A DNA stretch of 51,244 nucleotides from an uncultured Selenomonadales bacterium. GTDB lineage: Bacteria; Bacillota; Negativicutes; Selenomonadales; Selenomonadaceae. The translations under genes were made by a program, and so were the position numbers. The notes below the pieces were generated by a model. That model saw only the letters and a program-made list of their open reading frames with translations. It did no database searches and was not told the origin of the DNA. Within the stretch, counting starts at the first letter, position 1. Each line of letters begins with the position of its first letter. Below are positions 16,770-26,286 of the stretch, piece after piece. The stretch covers positions 1-51,244 of the forward strand of contig CAMZAX010000017.1 of assembly GCA_947304355.1 (NCBI GenBank), given 5' to 3'.

Positions 16770-18455
16770 ATGAGTACAAATTTATTTATCGAACTCGGCG
16801 ACGATTCGCCGTTGAGCCGAATCAAAAGCTATTTCGACGCCCTGCAGAATTCAGCGGACGAATACCTTTTCGCTACCGACTTGAGCACGGGGCAAGTCTT
16901 GCTGTCCAAAAACTTCCTGCGAGATTTTGACTTCCCCGATAACGTCGTCGAAGATTTTGCGACGCTGTTGACGCCGTTTGTTTGGCACGACGACCGAGAG
17001 ATCGTCGAAGACGCTTTCGGGCGACTTGATTCGGTCAACCCCGGCATAGAAATTTTTTGCGAATTCCGTCTGCTCAACCGCAACGGCGAATACGGCTGGG
17101 TTTCAATGCGCATGACGGCGAGCGCGGACGAATACGGTCAACCCGAACTCGTCGCCGGCGTGATTGCGCGTATGGATTTGAAACTCAAGGCGGACTACAT
17201 AACCGGTCTGCTCAATCGCAACGCCTTCCATATCGACCTTATGAAGGAACTCAACAGCTCGCCCGACGCTCACGGCGCGGTGATTTTTATCGGGCTCGAC
17301 AACTTCCAACTTATCAGCGAAACTTACGGCTACGAATTCGGCGACAACGCCTTGAGACAGCTCGCGCAAGACATCACGAACATCTTGCCGCCCGATATTC
17401 GCCTCTACAAACTCGATAACGACATGTTCGCGTTTTTCGTCGCGGACGTCTACCCCGAAGAACTCGAAATTATTTTCTCAAGCATTCAGCTTTGCATGCG
17501 CGAGATTCGCAACATAGAGGATACGATTTTCTGCACGGCTTCGGGCGGCGCGACGTTTTACCCCGAAGACGCCGACGACGTGATTACGCTTATGCGCTAC
17601 GCCGAAGTCGCATTGGAATTCGCCCGCCAAAAAGGCAAAGACCAAATCGCGTTCTTCAGCACCGAATACTACGACCGCTGGCGTTACGATATAGGTATGC
17701 AAAACCTCATGCAGAATTCGATCGCGCGCGGTTGCGAAGACTTCTTCCTTTGCTATCAGCCGCAAGTCGACGCCAAAACCGGCAGGCTCGTCGGCGCGGA
17801 GGCTCTGCTTCGTTGGTACGACAAAGACGGCTCGGTTGTCGCGCCAATGCAATTTATCCCGCTGCTTGAACGCTCGCGCATGATTATCCCCGTTGGGCAT
17901 TGGATTATCGAAAACGCCGTGACGACCGCGAAGAAGTGGTGCCAAATTCAGCCGGACTTTGAAGTCAGCGTGAACATTTCGCTTTATCAGCTGGAAGAGC
18001 AAATGTTTTACGAATTCGTCAAGGACTGCATTGAACGCCACGAACTCAACCCGCGCAACTTGGTTTTCGAGTTGACGGAGAGCAACAAGGTCTACGATTG
18101 GGATTTCGTCAACAAGCAGTTCCATCAGTTCCACGAGCTTGGCATTAAAATCGCGATGGACGATTTCGGCATGGGTTACGCCAATCTTGCCTTCATTAAG
18201 AATTTCCGTTGCAACCAAGTCAAGATTGACCGCGCCTTCGTCGAAGACATTCTCAACAGCGAATACGACCGCGAAGTCGTCAAGCACGTCGTCATGATGT
18301 GTCACGCAGTCGGCATGGAAGTCGTTATCGAGGGCGTCGAGGACGAGGCGACTTACATTTACCTGCGCGACGTGTGCGACGCCGACATCATTCAAGGATT
18401 CTACTTCGGCTATCCCGAAACCGAGGACGTCTTTGAAAAGCGTTTCAAGCAGTAA
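16770..18455 (+). CDS. PAS - degenerate GGDEF - EAL protein, likely c-di-GMP phosphodiesterase
   Basis: 561 aa, ATG at 16770 with AAGGA about 9 nt upstream (an ATG 6 nt earlier is too close to the site). No membrane segment seen. Residues about 20-145 look like a PAS-type sensor. Residues about 150-310 are a GGDEF fold whose signature reads DNDMF (216-220), so diguanylate cyclase activity is unlikely. Residues about 320-560 are an EAL domain with intact EAL (344-346), NISLYQL, ELTES, MDDFGMGYAN, KIDRAFV and EGVED, so c-di-GMP hydrolysis is likely. The degenerate GGDEF may regulate the EAL. May link to motility, given flagellar genes in the window. Confidence 0.9.
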   Translation: MSTNLFIELGDDSPLSRIKSYFDALQNSADEYLFATDLSTGQVLLSKNFLRDFDFPDNVVEDFATLLTPFVWHDDREIVEDAFGRLDSVNPGIEIFCEFRLLNRNGEYGWVSMRMTASADEYGQPELVAGVIARMDLKLKADYITGLLNRNAFHIDLMKELNSSPDAHGAVIFIGLDNFQLISETYGYEFGDNALRQLAQDITNILPPDIRLYKLDNDMFAFFVADVYPEELEIIFSSIQLCMREIRNIEDTIFCTASGGATFYPEDADDVITLMRYAEVALEFARQKGKDQIAFFSTEYYDRWRYDIGMQNLMQNSIARGCEDFFLCYQPQVDAKTGRLVGAEALLRWYDKDGSVVAPMQFIPLLERSRMIIPVGHWIIENAVTTAKKWCQIQPDFEVSVNISLYQLEEQMFYEFVKDCIERHELNPRNLVFELTESNKVYDWDFVNKQFHQFHELGIKIAMDDFGMGYANLAFIKNFRCNQVKIDRAFVEDILNSEYDREVVKHVVMMCHAVGMEVVIEGVEDEATYIYLRDVCDADIIQGFYFGYPETEDVFEKRFKQ

Positions 18456-18473
18456 AGTTTTGGAGGTTTTATC

Positions 18474-18914
18474 ATGAAGTGCAAAGTTTTAACGGCTGTC
18501 ATTTGCGGCGCGATTATGTTGGCTTCGACGTTGTGCTTTGCGGCGGTCGACGGCGGCAAGATTGCGTTGGGCGGCATTTCCCCCGGCATGAGCGAAACCG
18601 ATTTGCTTAACACCTTCGGGCAGCCGAGTAACAGGAGCGGCGACGATTGGACTTATCCGAACTTCAAAGTTGAAGTCGAACGCGGCATTGTCAAGGAAGT
18701 TTCGACGACGAGCCAAGCGATTGCGACGCCGAACGGCGTGCGCGTCGGGCAGGGTGCTGCGGCTCTTAACACAACCTTCGGAAGGGCGGACAGCGTCGAC
18801 AGCGATTACAACGACACCGAATACACATATCACAGCACCGACGGCATTAAGAAGATTGAATTCAAGGTTGTCAACGGCGTCATTGCGAAAATCACTTGTG
18901 AGCTTAGAGATTAA
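18474..18914 (+). CDS. Secreted protein with two BamE/OmlA-like repeats
   Basis: 146 aa, ATG with TTGGAGG upstream. Signal peptide of about 24 residues (MKCKVLTAVICGAIMLASTLCFA) with signal peptidase I type site. The mature part holds two similar modules: GGISPGMSETDLLNTFGQPS... and GVRVGQGAAALNTTFGRADS..., each followed by beta strands ending in G-I-V-K-E-V or G-V-I-A-K-I. This is the pattern of the SmpA/OmlA (BamE-like) fold. Role unknown; outer-membrane proximity is inference. Confidence 0.75.
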   Translation: MKCKVLTAVICGAIMLASTLCFAAVDGGKIALGGISPGMSETDLLNTFGQPSNRSGDDWTYPNFKVEVERGIVKEVSTTSQAIATPNGVRVGQGAAALNTTFGRADSVDSDYNDTEYTYHSTDGIKKIEFKVVNGVIAKITCELRD

Positions 18915-18921
18915 CGATTAC

Positions 18922-19893
18922 ATGAAGACGATAAAATTTTTCCTAATCTGCGCGGCTGCGGTCGGCGGATTTTTTTTTAGCTTGATTAACGGCTCCGTCG
19001 AAATTTCGTCCGCGCAGGTCTTGACGGATTTATTTGGCGGCGAAGTCGCAATCGACGAAACGAAGCACCGGATACTCGAAAACATTCGCTTGCCGCGCAC
19101 AATCGTCGCGGTGCTCGTCGGCGTGAATTTGTCGCTGTCGGGCGCGATACTGCAAGCGGTAATGAAAAACCCGCTCGCCGATCCGCATATAATCGGAATC
19201 TCGTCGGGAGCAGGTTTATTCGGGATTTTCGCAATGATGGTCGCCGGTGACGCGCTTTTGGTGACGCCCGCCGCGTTCGTCGGAGCAATGTTGGCTGCGT
19301 CGCTGATTTACGTTTTGGCGTGGAAGGACGGCATTCGCCCGATTCGCGTGATATTGGCGGGCGTGGCTGTCAGCGCATTCCTCGGCGCGGGCATTTCGGC
19401 TTTGCTGATTTTTGCCGGCGATAAAGTTCAAGGCGCGTTGATGTGGATGGTCGGCGGGCTGTCGGCGCGAAGTTGGCAACACGTCGAACTTTTATTGCCG
19501 TATTCAATCGCGGGGACGTTGGCGACGTTTTTGGCGGCACGACACTTGAACGTTTTGCAACTCGGCGACGAAGTGGCAACGGGCTTGGGTTTGCGCGTCA
19601 ATCTCGTGCGGACGGTCTTGACGGCAATCGCGGCGTTGCTTGCGGCGTCTGCGGTCTGCGTCGTCGGCTTACTCGGTTTCGTCGGGTTAATCGTCCCGCA
19701 CACGGCAAGATTGATTCTCGGCTCCGATTACCGAATACTTTTGCCGGGCGCGGCGACTTTGGGCGCGGCAGTCGTCACGATAAGCGACACCGTTGCCCGA
19801 ACGCTTTTCGCCCCCGCCGAATTGCCCGTCGGAATTTTGATGGCGATGTTGGGCGCGCCGTTCTTCCTGTACCTGTTGCGCCGCGAGCTTTAA
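18922..19893 (+). CDS. FecCD-family ABC transporter permease
   Basis: 323 aa, ATG at 18922, 7 nt after the previous stop. Hydrophobic throughout with about 8-10 predicted membrane segments. NIRLPRTIVAVLVGVNLSLSGAILQAVMKNPLADP and FVGLIVPHTARLILGSDYR are family hallmarks of importers for siderophores, haem or cobalamin (BtuC/FhuB/FecCD). No substrate-binding protein or ATPase gene is adjacent, so it must work with components elsewhere. A cobalamin gene (cbiB) is 1.3 kb away, which makes B12 or cobinamide a possible substrate, but this is only proximity. It converges on the next gene with a 4-nt overlap. Confidence 0.85.
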   Translation: MKTIKFFLICAAAVGGFFFSLINGSVEISSAQVLTDLFGGEVAIDETKHRILENIRLPRTIVAVLVGVNLSLSGAILQAVMKNPLADPHIIGISSGAGLFGIFAMMVAGDALLVTPAAFVGAMLAASLIYVLAWKDGIRPIRVILAGVAVSAFLGAGISALLIFAGDKVQGALMWMVGGLSARSWQHVELLLPYSIAGTLATFLAARHLNVLQLGDEVATGLGLRVNLVRTVLTAIAALLAASAVCVVGLLGFVGLIVPHTARLILGSDYRILLPGAATLGAAVVTISDTVARTLFAPAELPVGILMAMLGAPFFLYLLRREL

Positions 19894-20279
19894 AAGGAGC
19901 CTTTGACTGCCTTGCGTTTGGTTACGTAATTCCACAGCGTGACAATGACCGTCGCGCCGAGCTTTGCTATCAGGTAGTGCATACCCGCCACGTCGACGAA
20001 GAACCACATGCACAGCTGATTGAGCAACAGCCCGACGACGCCCGTCCCGAAGAAAATTATCGCTTGACGCGGCGTCTGTTTGCGTGCGTCTTTGAAGACA
20101 AATTTAATGCACAGCCAATAGTTGAACACGACCGACACGCCGAACGAAATTGCCGACGAGTACAGGTAGTACATGCCCGCGAATTCCGTCAGCGAGTAAA
20201 GTACGGCAAAGTCAACCATAAGCGACAGCCCGCCGACGAAACAGAATCGGATTATTTCAAGCATTCGTTCACGTGTCAT
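19890..20279 (-). CDS. GtrA-family membrane protein
   Basis: 129 aa with four predicted membrane helices. IIRFCFVGGLSLMVDFAVLYSL, NYWLCIKFVF and the final WNYVTKRKAVF-type end are characteristic of GtrA, proteins implicated in flipping polyprenyl-linked sugars during glycan synthesis. Starts 4 nt inside the end of the YdjC-like gene, so the two are translationally coupled, which suggests a shared role in sugar modification of a lipid-linked glycan. Confidence 0.87.
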   Translation of the reverse strand: MTRERMLEIIRFCFVGGLSLMVDFAVLYSLTEFAGMYYLYSSAISFGVSVVFNYWLCIKFVFKDARKQTPRQAIIFFGTGVVGLLLNQLCMWFFVDVAGMHYLIAKLGATVIVTLWNYVTKRKAVKGSF

Positions 20280-21127
20280 GCCGTCGCCTCCAAGTCCCTA
20301 AAGTTCACGGCTTGAATATTTTTTTCGGCAAGCAAATTCAACACGCGCGGCGAAGTGACTGCGGCGAGTTCTTCCTCAAAGTCGTGATCCCATTCGCAGA
20401 AGTCGCGCAGGATTTTGTTGTCGGTGCCGGGGTGAAGCATGACTTCCGTCGTGCCGTCGCGCAGGTTTTCAATCAGCTTGACCATGAAATTTTCGCTGAC
20501 CGATTCGCCCGCAACAATGCCCGCGAAATGTTCGGGCGTCGCGAAATTTTTTTTGTGCGCCGCATGAGCCGCGAACATCGCCAACGAGCCCAAGCCGAGC
20601 CGCCCGACGAATTTGCCCAAGCTGTCCAATTCGCCGTCGAAAATTTTTGTGTTCGCCACGCGCATTGCATTGATACCCGCCGACGCCGCCAACTCCAAAA
20701 CGATTTCGACGATGCCGGGGACGTGGTGCAAATGTTGATGGCTGTCGACGTGCGTCAAAGTCAAGCCCGCACGTTGAATCTTTTCCAACTGCGCGGCAAG
20801 CTCAGCACGCACCTCGTCGAGTGAAATTTTCCCGCTGATGTAGCGTTTCAAGAACTTGACGTAATCGCCGTGAAAAATGCCGTCCTCCGTGACAAGCGTT
20901 GGAATCTCTTGCGTCGGCAGGACGGGGTTGCCGTTGGCAAGCGTGAAGTGAATCCCGACGCCCAAGCCGGGAATTTTTTTCGCGAGGGCAACGGCGTCGT
21001 CGAAGGCAATGCCGCCCGCCATGAGCGTCGCCGAACGCAAACAGCCCGTATCGAACGCGCGACCCACCGCACGATTTATCAGTTCGTGCCGCCCGAAGTC
21101 GTCCGCGTTCACAAGTATTCTTTTCAA
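20276..21127 (-). CDS. ChbG/YdjC-family carbohydrate deacetylase
   Basis: 283 aa. ATG at 21127 with a GGAGG site (AAGGAGGTTTC) upstream. N-terminal LVNADDFG carries the metal-binding Asp-Asp, GVGIHFTLANG the first His, and THVDSHQHLHHVP the next two His; EVMLHPG completes the set seen in the YdjC family. Members remove N-acetyl groups from chitin-like sugars or related glycans (ChbG, HpnK). Coupled to GtrA, so the substrate may be a lipid-linked or envelope sugar rather than chitobiose. Confidence 0.88.
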   Translation of the reverse strand: MKRILVNADDFGRHELINRAVGRAFDTGCLRSATLMAGGIAFDDAVALAKKIPGLGVGIHFTLANGNPVLPTQEIPTLVTEDGIFHGDYVKFLKRYISGKISLDEVRAELAAQLEKIQRAGLTLTHVDSHQHLHHVPGIVEIVLELAASAGINAMRVANTKIFDGELDSLGKFVGRLGLGSLAMFAAHAAHKKNFATPEHFAGIVAGESVSENFMVKLIENLRDGTTEVMLHPGTDNKILRDFCEWDHDFEEELAAVTSPRVLNLLAEKNIQAVNFRDLEATA

Positions 21128-21206
21128 AATGAAACCTCCTTCGCAGGAAAATCAATCGCCCGCCCGAATAAACGTTGACGAAAAATTTTTAATGGAGACT
21201 GATTTG

Positions 21207-22151
21207 ATGAGCCCGATGATTGTTGCAGTCGTCGCCTTCCTGCTCGACGCGCTGATTGGCGACCCGCGCAGTAAATTTCACCCCGTCGTTTTAATCGGCA
21301 AGCTGATTTCCCTGCTTGAAAAATTTTTGCGCCGCGACAGTGACAGCCCGCTTAAGCAGGTCGTCAAGGGCGGCGTCTTGGTTTATGCCGTCGTCATTGC
21401 AAGCCTGTTGGTCGGCCTCGTCATTGAGGATTTGTCGCGACAGGTGCCGAGTCTCGCCGCGCAGATTTTCATTCAAGCGTTGGTGTTGAGCTTCATGATT
21501 TCGCCGCGCACATTGGGCGACGCCGCCCGCGAAATTTATTGGTTGCTTGAAAACGACAACTTGCCGCGTGCCCGCGAAAAAGTCGGCTGGATTGTCGGGC
21601 GCGACACCGCCAACTTGAACGAGGCGGAAGTCACGCGCGCCGCCGTCGAAACCGTTTCGGAGAACACCGTTGACGGAATTATCTCGCCGCTGTTTTACTT
21701 CGCGATTGGCGGGCTGCCGCTTGCGATTTTCTACCGCGCCGTCAACACAATGGATTCAATGCTCGGCTACAAGAACGAGAAATATTTTTTCTTCGGGCGA
21801 ATCGCGGCGCGACTCGACGACGTTGCCAACTGGATACCGGCGCGGCTGACGGCTGTGCTGTTTATCGGCGCGGCGGTTATCCTGCGGCTCGATTGGCGGA
21901 ACGCGTTCAAAATGATGAGGCGCGACGCGTCAAAGCACCCAAGTCCGAACGGCGGCTACGCGGAGGCGACGGTTGCGGGCGCGTTGAACATTCGGCTCGG
22001 CGGCATGAATTATTATTTCGGTCAACCGCATTTCCGCGCGTACATGGGCGAACCGAACAAAAGCTTGGAGGCGGCGCACATACTCGGCGCGATTCGCATG
22101 ATGTACACCGCCACGATTTTATTTTTGATGTGTGCCTGCGTTATCCGTTAA
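21207..22151 (+). CDS. cbiB: Adenosylcobinamide-phosphate synthase
   Basis: 314 aa. ATG at 21207 with TGGAG about 10 nt upstream; an in-frame ATG at 21192 overlaps that site. Membrane protein that attaches aminopropanol (or its phosphate) to adenosylcobyric acid in cobalamin synthesis. LLDALIGDPRSKFHPVVLIG, AVETVSENTVDGIISPLFY, MLGYKNEKYFFFGRIAARLDD and SPNGGYAEATVAGAL are diagnostic. No cobalamin riboswitch fits in the 79 nt upstream. The only cob/cbi gene in the window. Confidence 0.94.
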   Translation: MSPMIVAVVAFLLDALIGDPRSKFHPVVLIGKLISLLEKFLRRDSDSPLKQVVKGGVLVYAVVIASLLVGLVIEDLSRQVPSLAAQIFIQALVLSFMISPRTLGDAAREIYWLLENDNLPRAREKVGWIVGRDTANLNEAEVTRAAVETVSENTVDGIISPLFYFAIGGLPLAIFYRAVNTMDSMLGYKNEKYFFFGRIAARLDDVANWIPARLTAVLFIGAAVILRLDWRNAFKMMRRDASKHPSPNGGYAEATVAGALNIRLGGMNYYFGQPHFRAYMGEPNKSLEAAHILGAIRMMYTATILFLMCACVIR

Positions 22152-22885
22152 TCGAAGACGCGCGGCAGCAAGTCGGCAATGTCAATGGTTATCGGCATGA
22201 AGTAAAGCCCGCCGCTCGAACTTTTGATAAACTCGATGACGCGCTTGGCAAAGGCGATGTTCCAATCCATTGTCGGCGCGAAGCCGGGCGGGAAGACGGC
22301 TTTATCCTTGCGCTCCCAATAGCCGCGACTGCGATTGCTGAAGACCGGCGACACGCCCCAATAAACTTCGTGCCCGTCAAGCAAATCGGCGTACATCTCC
22401 AGAAAGCGCATGTCGAAAAACGGTTGCGTGAAGAAACCCGCCGCGCCCGCTTGAGCCTTGCGCTCGACGCGATACAATTCGTCGCGAATGCCGCTGCGAT
22501 ATTGGTCGACGCCGGCGTAAACTTTCACGTCGGGCAACTCCTCGCGGAACTTGCGAATCACGTCGATGGTCTCGGTCGGGTACACCGTGCGCGTCAAATC
22601 CTTCGGCGGGTCGCCCGCGATTATCAGCACTTCCTTGACGCCGAACTTGATAAAATCGTCGCGCATTGGTAACGGCTTGGCAAGGTCAATGTCCATTGCG
22701 CGGACGTGCGGAATCGTCGGCAAGACGGGTTGCGTGAATTCTGCCGCCTGCCACGGACGCAACGCGAAACTCATTAAGTCGGGGATGTTCACGCAGTCAA
22801 CCTGCGGATATTTTTTTATAACGTCGATGTCGGCTCGGAGTCCCGCCTCGTCGCGCGGAACGATCTCAACGGCGATTCTTCCCAT
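22148..22885 (-). CDS. Short methylenetetrahydrofolate reductase-like protein
   Basis: 245 aa, ATG at 22885 with GGAGGG 7 nt upstream. TIM-barrel flavoprotein family: IAVEIVPRDEAGLRADIDV, LIIAGDPP, KVYAGVDQYR, KAQAGAAGFFTQPFFD. MetF reduces methylene-THF to methyl-THF for methionine synthesis or one-carbon metabolism. The protein is about 40 residues shorter than typical MetF, and the usual N-terminal SFEFFPP motif is replaced by VEIVPRDEAG, as in acetogen or corrinoid-associated short forms. Convergent with cbiB with a 4-nt overlap. Substrate unproven. Confidence 0.78.
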   Translation of the reverse strand: MGRIAVEIVPRDEAGLRADIDVIKKYPQVDCVNIPDLMSFALRPWQAAEFTQPVLPTIPHVRAMDIDLAKPLPMRDDFIKFGVKEVLIIAGDPPKDLTRTVYPTETIDVIRKFREELPDVKVYAGVDQYRSGIRDELYRVERKAQAGAAGFFTQPFFDMRFLEMYADLLDGHEVYWGVSPVFSNRSRGYWERKDKAVFPPGFAPTMDWNIAFAKRVIEFIKSSSGGLYFMPITIDIADLLPRVFD

Positions 22886-22995
22886 GAAAATTCCCTCCAA
22901 TCGATTAATGGCTTGAATTTTACCGCGACGAAAGGCTATAATCAAGCGTAAAACTTAGGGGCTGTTGGTCAAATCTGACAGTGACGGCTCTAATA

Positions 22996-23066
22996 GTTAG
23001 GAGGTAGGAGTTAGGAGTTATAAAAACGCAAATTTAACTCCTAACTCCTAATTCCTCACTCCTAAC
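22996..23066. repeat. Palindromic heptamer element, intergenic copy
   Basis: Left arm 22996-23019 (one heptamer shorter than in glyQS), 16-nt loop with ACGCAAA, right arm 23036-23066. 71 nt, so not frame-neutral, and it contains stop triplets in the frames that glyQS and rlmD copies keep open. Confidence 0.88.
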
Positions 23067-23134
23067 TGAAAAAATTCCTCGTCACATGATGATTTTGAGT
23101 TTACCAACACGCATTGAACGGAACGTGATTTGCC

Positions 23135-23569
23135 ATGAACGATAAAAATTTAAACGACGACGAACTTTACGCGGACAAGCCTTCAGCTGACGACGGGCTT
23201 TACGTCGAAAAAGTTTCGCTCGACAAGACGCCGCCGCCGCGCCCGAAAACTTTCCACAGCAAAAATTTTTCGGACAGCGAAACGCAAGCCGCCGAAGACA
23301 GAAAAAAATCCGCGACGCATGAAACCGAACTTAAACACAAGCTCTCGCACGCGGAGACAAGCGGCGTCGCGATTTCAGCCGTCATGTTGGTTTACAGCCT
23401 CGCCGAAGGTGATAAGCCGCTGTTTTTCTTGTCGATGTCGTTACTGACGTTTCTGTTGCGCCCGATTATCGGCGGACTCTTCGGCAAGAACAATCGCGCC
23501 GTCCAAAACGCCTTGCACAGTTTCAGCGTCGTGCTGTTCGTCGGCGCGTTGATTATGCTGTTCGTGTGA
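23135..23569 (+). CDS. Small membrane protein, unknown function
   Basis: 144 aa. Residues 1-75 are hydrophilic, acidic and probably disordered (many D, K and P). Residues about 85-144 hold two or three hydrophobic segments (SGVAISAVMLVYSL, LFFLSMSLLTFLL, LHSFSVVLFVGALIMLFV). No conserved motif recognised. Only a weak ribosome site precedes the ATG. Followed by a bidirectional terminator shared with leuA. Confidence 0.7.
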   Translation: MNDKNLNDDELYADKPSADDGLYVEKVSLDKTPPPRPKTFHSKNFSDSETQAAEDRKKSATHETELKHKLSHAETSGVAISAVMLVYSLAEGDKPLFFLSMSLLTFLLRPIIGGLFGKNNRAVQNALHSFSVVLFVGALIMLFV

Positions 23570-23587
23570 CGCCGCTTCAAACAAAAA

Positions 23588-23624
23588 GAGCGCGGGGATT
23601 TTTTCTCTGCGCTCAAATTTTTTT
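23588..23624. terminator. Bidirectional terminator between 23135 gene and leuA
   Basis: Stem GAGCGCGG pairs with CTGCGCTC around a T-rich loop; T-runs follow on the plus strand (23618-23624) and on the minus strand (TTTTTG after 23588). Serves both convergent genes. Confidence 0.75.
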
Positions 23625-23636
23625 GCCCGCAAACGA

Positions 23637-25307
<1,671 letters not shown>

Positions 25308-25320
25308 GCTTAACACCTCG

Positions 25321-25410
25321 TTTTAGCTTTTAGCTTTTAGCTGTTAGCTTTTAGCTTTTAGCTGTTAGCCCAAATTCTAAAAGCTAAAAGCTAATCCCTA
25401 AAAGCTAATC
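25321..25410. repeat. Palindromic heptamer element (TTTTAGC/TGTTAGC)
   Basis: Seven 7-nt units on the left arm (25321-25369), short spacer CCAAATT, then inverted units (TAAAAGC) to 25410. Different unit from the GTTAGGA family but same architecture. Lies just upstream of leuA. Confidence 0.88.
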
Positions 25411-25461
25411 TCCGCCGATTATATTCTTAACAAAGTTTAATGTCAAAGCCGCCGATTGAAC

Positions 25462-25490
25462 TTTACTTGCGTCAATTTTTATGTTATAGA
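25462..25490 (+). promoter_or_regulatory. Probable promoter of the LPP20/TPR gene pair
   Basis: TTTACT (25462-25467), 17-nt spacer, TATAGA (25485-25490), 22 nt before the ATG at 25513. Confidence 0.5.
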
Positions 25491-25512
25491 TTTTCCGAGG
25501 GAGGGATGACAC

Positions 25513-26280
25513 ATGAACAGATTTTTCCGAATCATTTTGGCGGCGACGGTGCTGTTGATAACGGCGACGGCACAGGCAGTAATCTCCGACGGCGGCGATT
25601 ATATCGAGGAGGAGGGCATAGCTTATCCCGAAGGTCAATCACCCAACGCCCTGCGCCGAATCGCAATCATGGACGCCTACCGCTACTTGAGCGAGCGCGT
25701 CGACGACATTCACGTTTCCGCAAACGCCACCGTCAGAAATTTGCGCGACTTGGACGACGTGATTAACACCAAAGTCGAAACGGTTCTGCGCGGCGCGCGT
25801 GTCATAAGCGTGACGCGTGAAAGCGACGGCTCCTGCCATGCTATTGTTCGGCTGTATCTGCACGGCAACGCAAATTCTTTGGCGAGCGCGGTTTTGGGCG
25901 AGACGGTCGAGATTGAAGACTTTCCGCCGCCCAAATATACCAACATGGTGTCGGGCAACTACAGCGGGCTGATTATCGATTGTCGCGGGAAAAATCTTTC
26001 GACGGCGATTGCGCCCGTGATAAAGTCCGCCGACGGCACCGAGATTTACGCTTACAAAAACGTGGGCTATCAAGCCGCCGTCAGCAACGGTGTAATTGGC
26101 TATTCATCGAGCGTCGATTCGGGCGTCGAACGTGCGGGCGCGTCGCCGCTGGTCGTCAAGGCTGTAAGTGTTTCGGGCGGTTGCGACGTTGTTGTCAGTG
26201 ATGATGATGCCGATACAATTCTTGCGGCTAATCGCGCGACGAAGTTCCTGAACAACTGCGCGGTCGTCTTGGTGAGGTGA
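25513..26280 (+). CDS. Secreted LPP20-like protein
   Basis: 255 aa. ATG with GGGAGGG upstream. Signal peptide MNRFFRIILAATVLLITATAQA. The mature part has a central region of the type seen in LPP20/FlgP-T families (ALRRIAIMDAYRYLSERVDDIHVSANATVRNL... and VISVTRESDGSCHAIVRL), where a secondary structure of helix plus four strands is expected. The C-terminus has SGLIIDCRGKNLSTAIAPVIKSADG and repeated V-V-K/V-V-S strands. In other bacteria such proteins sit in the envelope or help flagellar outer rings; here this is only suggestive. Probably co-transcribed with the TPR gene 6 nt downstream. Confidence 0.72.
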   Translation: MNRFFRIILAATVLLITATAQAVISDGGDYIEEEGIAYPEGQSPNALRRIAIMDAYRYLSERVDDIHVSANATVRNLRDLDDVINTKVETVLRGARVISVTRESDGSCHAIVRLYLHGNANSLASAVLGETVEIEDFPPPKYTNMVSGNYSGLIIDCRGKNLSTAIAPVIKSADGTEIYAYKNVGYQAAVSNGVIGYSSSVDSGVERAGASPLVVKAVSVSGGCDVVVSDDDADTILAANRATKFLNNCAVVLVR

Positions 26281-26286
26281 TCGGTC

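Noticed and set aside
18670-18921. Longer start for the FecCD permease
   Set aside because: Overlaps the BamE-like gene in another frame and lacks hydrophobic character before the ATG at 18922.
25321-25410. CRISPR array or T-box upstream of leuA
   Set aside because: Period is 7 nt with no spacers, and no T-box sequence (TGGN) or specifier stem was seen.
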